From: DATBLE01 sp050258035
GTDB taxonomy: Bacteria > Actinomycetota > Thermoleophilia > Gaiellales > Gaiellaceae
DNA: 36,704 nt
Reading direction: 5' to 3'
Assembly: GCA_050258035.1 (NCBI GenBank)
Contig: JBLMYA010000036.1
Location: 1-36,704 of the forward strand
The translations under genes and the position numbers were made by a program. How positions within the stretch are numbered: position 1 is the first letter of the stretch; each line of letters begins with the position of its first letter. Below, in pieces: positions 15,759 through 22,207 of the stretch. The notes beneath the pieces were generated by a model. The model was given only the letters and a program-made list of their open reading frames with translations. It had not been told where the DNA came from and ran no database searches.

Positions 15759-16853
15759 CTAGGTCGCGGCCGGAGCCGGCGCGGCGTGCACCGTGCCGGA
15801 AACGGACCGGGTCTGAGGCTCGATGCGGAGCCGGAGTTCCATCCGCAACCGCTTCCCGGCGGACGACGAGAGGTCGACGACCACCCGCGTGCCGTCGAGA
15901 CCAACGACCGTGCCCGTGTAGGTCGTGTCGCCGGAGACGGGGCGGAAGGCAGCCTCGCTCGTTCGCATCGCCAGACCGCCGCCGTCGAGCGCCGATCCCC
16001 AGAGCGTCAGGTTCACGACGCCTGGATGGGCGCTCCGCTCGGCGAGCGCGATCGCGATCGCGGCGTCGCCGAACGTGTCCGGGCCGGACGTGGACATCCG
16101 CCCGACGACCGTACCGTCGAACGGCGCGGTGATCCGAGCGGATGACGACGCCGGCTGGCGTGTCGACGACGAGCCCATGCCCTTCGCCAGGAGCGAGGCC
16201 GGTGTTCCCGCTCGTGACGCCCACCCGTGGCGGGCCGGGCCGGTGCGATACCAGGCGACGATGACGACCGCGAGCGCGACCGCCGCGACGCCCGCTGCGA
16301 GCTGCAGGCGCGGCCGCGCCTGGAGCAGCCGGAACGCAGCGGCGCCGAGAACGACGGACAGGCAGCCGTACGCCACGAGGGCCATCCAGCCGAAGCGGGC
16401 GTCGGACCCGGAACCGAGGCCGTGCACGAGCGCCAGCGGCCAGACGGCGTAGGCCCCCCAGTGCAGCAGGCGCCACGTGCGGTAGCGAATTCGCTTGCGG
16501 AGCAGGCTGGAGACGGCCAGGACCAGGAGCAGGTCGAGGGCGAGCGCTCCGAAGCCGAGCCAGAGCGGCCGGTAGCTCGAGAGGAACGGGACGAACGCGT
16601 CCTTGATCCTGATCGGGGCGAAGCCGTCCGCGATCGTCGTCACGACGTGACTGGCGATGAAGACGAGCGCAACCAGCGTCAGATTCCGGTGCAGATCGGC
16701 GACGGCGAAGCGGGGCCAGCGCTCGCTCCGCCACAGGCTCGCGCTGAGTACGCCGAGCAGCATCGTCGCGGTGAGGAGCAGCAACGCCACCACGCCCGAC
16801 GCACGTGTCAGGTACCAGACGGCGGAGCCGCTGGTCGCGGCGAGCAGCGTCAC
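15759..16853 (-). CDS. Ferric-reductase-like heme membrane protein with extracytoplasmic C-terminal domain
   Basis: The protein has 364 residues from GTG 16853 (overlapping the ApbE stop). Five to six transmembrane helices lie in residues 10-200. Paired histidines His55/His69 and His131/His144 on two helices fit bis-heme coordination, as in ferric reductase-like domains. After a further hydrophobic helix (about 185-202) a 160-residue outside domain follows, with ITAPFDGTVVGRM and late TYTGTVVGLDGTRVVVDL. There is no NAD or FAD-binding domain and no obvious FMN-attachment motif. It probably moves electrons across the membrane; donor and acceptor are unknown. Confidence 0.75.
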   Translation of the reverse strand: MTLLAATSGSAVWYLTRASGVVALLLLTATMLLGVLSASLWRSERWPRFAVADLHRNLTLVALVFIASHVVTTIADGFAPIRIKDAFVPFLSSYRPLWLGFGALALDLLLVLAVSSLLRKRIRYRTWRLLHWGAYAVWPLALVHGLGSGSDARFGWMALVAYGCLSVVLGAAAFRLLQARPRLQLAAGVAAVALAVVIVAWYRTGPARHGWASRAGTPASLLAKGMGSSSTRQPASSSARITAPFDGTVVGRMSTSGPDTFGDAAIAIALAERSAHPGVVNLTLWGSALDGGGLAMRTSEAAFRPVSGDTTYTGTVVGLDGTRVVVDLSSSAGKRLRMELRLRIEPQTRSVSGTVHAAPAPAAT

Positions 16854-17770
16854 GGGGTCTCCCCCGGCCAGCCGCCGACTGCCACGACCCCACCGGAGAC
16901 CCCGACCAATCGGGCCGGCAGGGTGCGCTCCTCGAGCCAGCCGGGGGCATCGTCACCCAGCACGACCGCCGCCGTGCTCGCGGCGTTCGCGCCGACGCAG
17001 GTCGCCGCGGCGACCGTGACGGTGCGCCACGGAGTGACCGCCGGTCGGGCGGTACGCGGATCGACGATGTGATGCAACTCGCCGCCCGCGGTCGTCCAGC
17101 GGCGGACGCGCGTCCCCGAGCTGGCCAGCCCCCCGCCGACGATCGAGACGGTCGGACCGGGGCCGCCGAGCGGCGCCGCGTGATCGTCGGCGATCCGGAG
17201 CGGCCAGCCAGCACCGGGCGCCGGACCCGCCACGCTGACGTCGCCGCCGAGCGAGACGAGCACGCCCCCGCCGGTCGCCTCGGCGATCCGGCCGGCTGCT
17301 CGATCCGCAGCCATCGCCTTCGCGGTCGCGCCGAGATCGAGCTCGACTCCTCTCGGGACGCGGATCGTCCGGCGACCCTCGTCGAGGACGACGGCGCGCC
17401 ACCCGGGAACCGCCGCGAACATCGGTCGCAAGCGGCTTCCATCGCGCTGCTCGACCTGGGCGAACGTCCGGTCGTACCCCGCGAGGCGGAGCGTCCGGCC
17501 GACCGTCGGGTCGACGAGACCGTCCGTCAGACGCGCGACGTCGATCGCGACGCCGACGGCCCGAAAGAGGAGCTCGCCCACCCGTACGTCGGCGCCCGCG
17601 CTGCTGTTCAGCGCCGACAGCTCGGAATCGGTCCGGAACCGGCTGCACGCCGCGTCGAGCTCCGCGAGGTCCTCCCGCAGCATGGCCTCGGCGCGATCGA
17701 GATCCGATTCGGCGTCGACGGCGACGACCGCCGTCGTCCCGAGAGCCGCGAAGGATCGAGACTCGATCAC
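16850..17770 (-). CDS. apbE: FAD:protein FMN transferase ApbE
   Basis: The protein has 306 residues from GTG 17770, overlapping the preceding stop (GTGA). Motifs fit the ApbE family: DAACSRFRTDSELSALN near 39-55, LTDGLVDPTVG near 81-91, DLGATAKAMAADRAA near 145-159, SSGTRVRRW, HHIVDPRTARP near 233-243, and ATCVGANAASTAAVVLG near 256-272. ApbE uses FAD to attach FMN to a Thr/Ser of target proteins, usually outside the membrane. No lipoprotein or signal sequence is present in this version. Coupling to a heme reductase suggests a flavinylated electron-transfer chain, although no typical FMN_bind domain is seen nearby. Confidence 0.93.
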   Translation of the reverse strand: MIESRSFAALGTTAVVAVDAESDLDRAEAMLREDLAELDAACSRFRTDSELSALNSSAGADVRVGELLFRAVGVAIDVARLTDGLVDPTVGRTLRLAGYDRTFAQVEQRDGSRLRPMFAAVPGWRAVVLDEGRRTIRVPRGVELDLGATAKAMAADRAAGRIAEATGGGVLVSLGGDVSVAGPAPGAGWPLRIADDHAAPLGGPGPTVSIVGGGLASSGTRVRRWTTAGGELHHIVDPRTARPAVTPWRTVTVAAATCVGANAASTAAVVLGDDAPGWLEERTLPARLVGVSGGVVAVGGWPGETP

Positions 17771-18096
17771 GACGCGCCCGATGTCGCCGCCGGCGGTTGC
17801 TGGGTCGACGACGGCACCTGCGGCGGCGGGGAGATCGCTTGCGACTGGTCGGGGGATGGTTCGCCCGGTGCGCGGAGGCTCGGAGCGGCCGGGGCGCTCG
17901 GCACCACGACCCTGTTGGCGGCCGGGGAAGCAGCTGCGCCGGCGGACTTCTTGTGTGTCGATCCATGTGCCACGTAGCCGGCGATCGTGCCGACGATGGC
18001 GATCGACGCGATCACAATCCCGCTGGTGACGCGGCGGACTCGGGCGCGGGCGTCTTCCGAAACCGCGCGACGGTTGCTCTGGACGTTGGCGTTCAT
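17767..18096 (-). CDS. Small single-pass membrane protein with Pro/Ser/Ala-rich tail
   Basis: The protein has 109 residues from ATG 18096. It consists of a basic N-terminus, one helix at about 24-44 (SGIVIASIAIVGTIAGYVA), then a low-complexity tail rich in Ala, Pro, Ser and Gln. The layout suggests a membrane anchor with a disordered outside tail. It is the first gene of the operon with apbE and the reductase. The ribosome-site-like AGGGGG directly before ATG is paired in a 6-bp hairpin (18098-18103 with 18112-18117). Confidence 0.6.
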   Translation of the reverse strand: MNANVQSNRRAVSEDARARVRRVTSGIVIASIAIVGTIAGYVAHGSTHKKSAGAAASPAANRVVVPSAPAAPSLRAPGEPSPDQSQAISPPPQVPSSTQQPPAATSGAS

Positions 18097-18141
18097 ACCC
18101 CCTAGGGAAGCAGGGGGACATGAAAACCGCCTGAATGTCGC

Positions 18142-18348
18142 TCAGTGTGCGCCGAGGCGGGCGAACACGTCCGCGAGCTCGCGAACGGAGTCGAGCAGGC
18201 GCTCGCGCTCCGCGGCCGCCAGCTCGTCCGTGACGAGCAGGCGACGCTCGACCGAGGCCAGGTCGATCCCGGGCCGGATCTGCGGCGGGCCGAGCAGCGG
18301 TGACCGACCCACCGCATCGACCAGATCCCACCGGCGCTCGGACGCCAT
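18142..18348 (-). CDS. Short helical hypothetical protein
   Basis: The protein has 68 residues from ATG 18348; ATG 18414 would add an arginine-rich stretch that looks non-coding. No clear ribosome site supports either start. The sequence (SPLLGPPQIRPGIDLASVERRLL, then AAERERLLDSVRELADVFARL) suggests two helices. No family is recognised. Confidence 0.4.
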   Translation of the reverse strand: MASERRWDLVDAVGRSPLLGPPQIRPGIDLASVERRLLVTDELAAAERERLLDSVRELADVFARLGAH

Positions 18349-18415
18349 AGCACGATGATGCCTGCCGAAGGCCGATCGCGAACTCCCTCGAATGAGGGTT
18401 CCGCGCAGGCGCATC

Positions 18416-20929
18416 TCAGAGACCCACCGGGGCGGCGATGTAGAGATGCACGGCCATCGGGGCGAAGCGGTCGGTGAACGTGTCGCCGATGCTGTTCACC
18501 CGCCGGCCCTCGCCCATCACGCTGAGCGGACGGCCGTTCAACGCGGGGATCGACATCTTGGCGTTGACCGCCGTCCAGCTGGAATTGACCGCGAACACGT
18601 AGAGCGCTCCCGCCCGGGTCCGGACGCTGAGCTGGATGCGGCCGCTGGCGGCCGCCTGGCCCGGCACGTAGACGACCGGCCCGAGGCGGGCGACGTCCCG
18701 CCCGATCCCGGCGATCACGCGGCTCGTGCCGGTATCCCACGACGCCGGCCAGTAGCCGAGCCCGTGCGCGCCGCCGGCGATCGCCAGCCACGACTCCGCC
18801 CGGACGGTTGCGGGCGTCACCGAGTTCGCGCCACCGCACTTCCAGTCGTTCGCCTCGATCCACTGGAAGGTCGGCTTTCCTCCGGAGAGGGCCACGAGCT
18901 CGCGCTGGGCGTAGAAGACGTCGGCCATCCGCTCGGGCCTGCACCACTCCTGGAGCGGGTAGAGATCGAACCCGATCACGTCTGCCTTCGCGATCAGCGA
19001 CGGGTAGATCCCACGGCCCCACGGCAACGCCGCCGCTCCGCTGTAGAAGTGGTTCGTGAGGGTGAGGAAGGAGAGGCTCGGCACTCCGGGCGGCGGGCCG
19101 GGCAGCGCGGCCGCGGGGACGTTGTCGCCGTCGGGCTCGTCCCGGTGGAACCAGCCGATGATCCCGTCGCCGGTCCCGCCGTGACCGCCGGCGACTCCGG
19201 CCGAGAACGCGGCACCGCCCAGGGCGTTCAGCTGCGCCTGGAACGTCCCGCAGGCGTTGAGGGCGAACAGGTTGATCCCGGAGGCGAGCGCAGCTGGATA
19301 CTGGTACGGGCAGACCGAGTAGAGCATCATCGGGAAGTACGGCATTCCGTCGAGCAGGACGGCCCCGGCTGTGCGGTCGGTCCCGACCGCGGGGTGGGAC
19401 GGGATGCCCGGCGTCTTGAAGTCGAGCGTCGTCTGCGTGCGCTGGCCGTCGTCGGAGACGGCCGTGACCCAGACCCGGTACGCGGTGCTCGAGTCGAGCG
19501 CCGGCAGCGTCGCGGCCGAGCCGTCGGCCGTCGATGTCGCCGTCGACCAGACTGTCGGGACGCCGAAGTCGACCAAACCGTACGAGACCTGGACGTCGGC
19601 CGGGATCGTCGTCCGCCACGCGACACCGGCACGGAACGCGGAGACGGTGGTCGTCCGCAGGTCGACGATCCGAAGTTGCTGTTGCGCCGGCTGTTTCACG
19701 GCTGCGGGCCGCGGCGGGGCGCCCTCCGCGGAGAACGCCGAGCAGTTGACCGCCCGCGCGTTGACCTCCGACGCCACCTGGCGCAGCGCCTGGTACGAGG
19801 CCTTCGGCTGCCCGTCGGGCCAGAAGACGCCGGACTGCCAGCCGGCGAGGTCGCGCTCGTCGTACAGGTGGAAGCTGAAGTACGCGCCGACCGCGGGCTG
19901 GCAGTAGGCAACGCGGATCGCGTCCTCGATCTGGAGCGGCTGGTCGACGCCGGGCCCCGACCGCGGGTCGCTTGCCTCCTGCGGCGACCACGACGGCAGC
20001 GGATCGGGGTCGGTCTCCGTGCCGGTGAAGCCGGTCCTGCCCGGATCGGCTTTGGTCTGGTAGCCCTGGGCGAGGTACCAGATCCGGGTCGACCCCTGCC
20101 CCGGGACCGGCTGCCCCGTTCCTCCGAACGCGGCTCCGAGAACCTGCATCAGGACGGCGTAGTCCCCGAGCGCGATCGTCGCCGCGCCGGGATGCTTCGT
20201 CCACGGCCGCTCGGTCGAGGTGGCGGGATGAGGCGTGTAGCCAAGCGTGTCGAAGATCGGCTTCGTCCTCTGACTCGCGCTGTACGCGGCACCGAGCTTC
20301 GAGAACCACGAGGCCGGCGGGTGCCAGGCGAGCGTGAAGGCGCCCGGGGTATCCGAGCTCTTCGAGACCGTCGCGGCGATCACGTTGGCACCGCTGCGGA
20401 CCGCGTGCGCGGCGTCGTAGCACGCGGCAAGCAGGGATTCGTAGTCGCCAGGCGCGATGCTGTCGCCGTTCGGCCCGAACTGCGGCATCCAGAACCCGCC
20501 GTCGTTGGGGTCGTTCCAGATCACGACGTCGTTGATCTCCGGGTTGTCGCGGAAAAGGTCGGCGACGTACGAGCAGTACTGGGTGCGCGCGCCGACCGTC
20601 CGCGGGGCGTCTTGTGCCCGGCCCTCGATGCTGACGACGACCCTGAGGCCCCACGAGTCGAGCGAGAGCTGCGTGAGCGCGAGCTGGGTCGCCGCCGGAA
20701 CCTGCGTCTGGCCCGGCTGCCACTGGAGGCTGATCCGGACCGACCTCAGGCCGAGCGCCCGGGCGACCGAGGCGACCTGCTGGGAGTTGCCGGAGAGGAG
20801 AGCGTTCTCGTCCGTACCGACGAAGAAGCTCGGGGCTGCGGCCGCCGGCGACGCCGCGACGTGGACGGCGATCCCGAGCGTGGCAACCGTCGCGAAGGTG
20901 AGCAACCGTGTCCGCAGGCGAGGGGGCAC
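18416..20929 (-). CDS. Large secreted glycosidase-like protein (two TIM-barrel regions with FnIII-like linker)
   Basis: The protein has 837 residues from GTG 20929 with a signal peptide (about 1-32, ending SPAAAA). Residues about 35-410 look like a clan GH-A barrel: LGLRSVRISLQW, INDVVIWNDPND near 132-143, late GAYFSFHLYDERDLAGW. The usual WNEPN acid/base Glu is Asp140 here, which questions activity. Residues about 420-510 are an FnIII-like beta domain (AYRVWVTAVSDDGQ). A second barrel-like region follows from about 520 (DGMPYFPMMLYSV, GIIGWFHRDEPDG, VIGFDLYPLQEW, TFQWIEANDWK) with a closing beta domain. The substrate is unknown; it is probably extracellular. Confidence 0.75.
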   Translation of the reverse strand: MPPRLRTRLLTFATVATLGIAVHVAASPAAAAPSFFVGTDENALLSGNSQQVASVARALGLRSVRISLQWQPGQTQVPAATQLALTQLSLDSWGLRVVVSIEGRAQDAPRTVGARTQYCSYVADLFRDNPEINDVVIWNDPNDGGFWMPQFGPNGDSIAPGDYESLLAACYDAAHAVRSGANVIAATVSKSSDTPGAFTLAWHPPASWFSKLGAAYSASQRTKPIFDTLGYTPHPATSTERPWTKHPGAATIALGDYAVLMQVLGAAFGGTGQPVPGQGSTRIWYLAQGYQTKADPGRTGFTGTETDPDPLPSWSPQEASDPRSGPGVDQPLQIEDAIRVAYCQPAVGAYFSFHLYDERDLAGWQSGVFWPDGQPKASYQALRQVASEVNARAVNCSAFSAEGAPPRPAAVKQPAQQQLRIVDLRTTTVSAFRAGVAWRTTIPADVQVSYGLVDFGVPTVWSTATSTADGSAATLPALDSSTAYRVWVTAVSDDGQRTQTTLDFKTPGIPSHPAVGTDRTAGAVLLDGMPYFPMMLYSVCPYQYPAALASGINLFALNACGTFQAQLNALGGAAFSAGVAGGHGGTGDGIIGWFHRDEPDGDNVPAAALPGPPPGVPSLSFLTLTNHFYSGAAALPWGRGIYPSLIAKADVIGFDLYPLQEWCRPERMADVFYAQRELVALSGGKPTFQWIEANDWKCGGANSVTPATVRAESWLAIAGGAHGLGYWPASWDTGTSRVIAGIGRDVARLGPVVYVPGQAAASGRIQLSVRTRAGALYVFAVNSSWTAVNAKMSIPALNGRPLSVMGEGRRVNSIGDTFTDRFAPMAVHLYIAAPVGL

Positions 20930-21015
20930 TGCTTCTTCATCGGCAGGACGGCGGCAAGCTCAAGAGGGAACGGGTCCCGAGTGCAACCCGCGTCCGGGGC
21001 TGGTACGACCTGCTG

Positions 21016-21561
21016 GTGGCGACGAGACGACGATTGCGTCCGGTCCTGCTGGTCGTGGGCGGGCTCGTGCTCGGATGGGCGATCGCCGCGGCCGTGCTCT
21101 TCGTCTGGCCGCCCCGGAGTAACGCCGGTCACGCGGACGCCGCAGTCGTCCTGGCCGGCGGGCGCGGCCCCCGGCTCGCCGAGGGGCTGACGCTCGTCCG
21201 CAAGGGAGTCGCACCCCTGCTCGTGGTCTCGGACGGGTGGTCGCCGACGTGGCCGGAGGCAAACCGGCTCTGCGCGGGCAGGTCGGCCCCGGTCCCGGTC
21301 GTGTGCTTCCACCCCGATCCGTACAGCACGCGCGGCGAGGCAGAGGGGTTTGCCAGGCTCGCCGCGAGGCGAGGCTGGAGGTCGGTGGTCGTGGTGAGCT
21401 CCCGCTACCACCTCGTGCGGGCGAAGATGCTGTTCGAGCGATGCTACGACGGCACGGTCTCGACGGCGTCGTCGAGCGGCTCGCTGCTGAACCGGATCGT
21501 CGCCGCGCCGATCGAAACGGTGAAGCTGGGCTACGCGCTCCTCGTCAAGCGCGACTGCTAG
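21016..21561 (+). CDS. DUF218 (YdcF/SanA-like) membrane protein
   Basis: The protein has about 181 residues from GTG 21016; the frame is open back to 20908, where it would overlap the divergent gene, and no ribosome site decides the start. One membrane helix lies near the N-terminus (PVLLVVGGLVLGWAIAAAVLF). The DUF218 core follows: ADAAVVLAGGRGPRLAEGL, APLLVVSDGW, STRGEAEGFARLAARRGW, SVVVVSSRYHLVRAKMLFERC. Members act in envelope-related processes with no agreed reaction. It is divergent from the secreted glycosidase-like gene. Confidence 0.85.
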   Translation: MATRRRLRPVLLVVGGLVLGWAIAAAVLFVWPPRSNAGHADAAVVLAGGRGPRLAEGLTLVRKGVAPLLVVSDGWSPTWPEANRLCAGRSAPVPVVCFHPDPYSTRGEAEGFARLAARRGWRSVVVVSSRYHLVRAKMLFERCYDGTVSTASSSGSLLNRIVAAPIETVKLGYALLVKRDC

Positions 21562-21584
21562 GCCTTCCTCTGCTGCGGGCTAGT

Positions 21585-21893
21585 CTAGTCGCCCCAGTCG
21601 AAATCACGCGAGCGGCCCCAGAGACCCGGGTCGTCCGGCTCGACCGGCTCGAGCGCGTCTTCTCCCGGCCAGAGATGCGTCGTTGCAGCCATCTCCACCG
21701 CGGGCTCAGTGCCGTCCATCGTCTCCTCGAGGCGTGCCTGCTCCTCGGACTTGAAGAGGGGATGGTTGTCGAACGGATCTTCGAGCTCGTAGCTGGCGAG
21801 CGGCATGTCGCCCTCGAGCTCGGAGTTACGGCGCTTGAGCTCGAGATGTTCCTGGATGACCTGGCTGAACAACGACGTCGTCTCGACCGGCAT
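21585..21893 (-). CDS. Small acidic hypothetical protein
   Basis: The protein has 102 residues from ATG 21893 with GGAGGG about 5 nt upstream, a good site. The sequence is rich in Glu and Asp (FSQVIQEHLELKRRNS, then PFDNHPLFKSEEQARLEET, ending SRDFDWGD). It is without Cys or membrane segments and looks helical then disordered. A soluble adaptor or regulator is possible. No family is recognised. Confidence 0.65.
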   Translation of the reverse strand: MPVETTSLFSQVIQEHLELKRRNSELEGDMPLASYELEDPFDNHPLFKSEEQARLEETMDGTEPAVEMAATTHLWPGEDALEPVEPDDPGLWGRSRDFDWGD

Positions 21894-22012
21894 ACGACCC
21901 TCCGTGGCAGGGAACGGGACTCGTGACGGTGCGGGATTGTAACGGAATTGTTTGGGCACAGCATGGTCAACAGTAGGCCGGTCGGCGGCTGGAATCGTCC
22001 CTATGTGAGGAT

Positions 22013-22201
22013 GTGAATGTGGCGAAACTGCGCCGAACCGGGAGCGCCGTCGGACTCGCGTTCGCGGCCTACGACGCGTGGCTGCGGCTGTCGCCGCGCC
22101 AGCGCAGTGCACTCGTGGCCGCAGCGCGGCGCTACGGGCCGCTGATCGCCGCCCAGGCCGCGCGGTCGGCGAAATCGGCAGCCGCGAGGCGCAGGCGCTA
22201 G
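22013..22201 (+). CDS. Small basic alanine/arginine-rich protein
   Basis: The protein has 62 residues from GTG 22013; a second GTG at 22019 is better spaced from a GAGG motif. It reads LAFAAYDAWLRLSPRQRSALVAAARRYG, then an A/R/S-rich basic tail ending RRRR. It could be a small DNA- or membrane-associated protein. Its stop lies 7 bp from the converging sucA stop. Confidence 0.5.
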   Translation: MNVAKLRRTGSAVGLAFAAYDAWLRLSPRQRSALVAAARRYGPLIAAQAARSAKSAAARRRR

Positions 22202-22207
22202 ATCGCG

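Noticed and set aside
18392..21190. Long plus-strand frame opposite the secreted glycosidase-like gene
   Set aside because: Low-complexity R/G/V/D-rich translation with no motif; the opposite strand has a signal peptide and recognisable domains.
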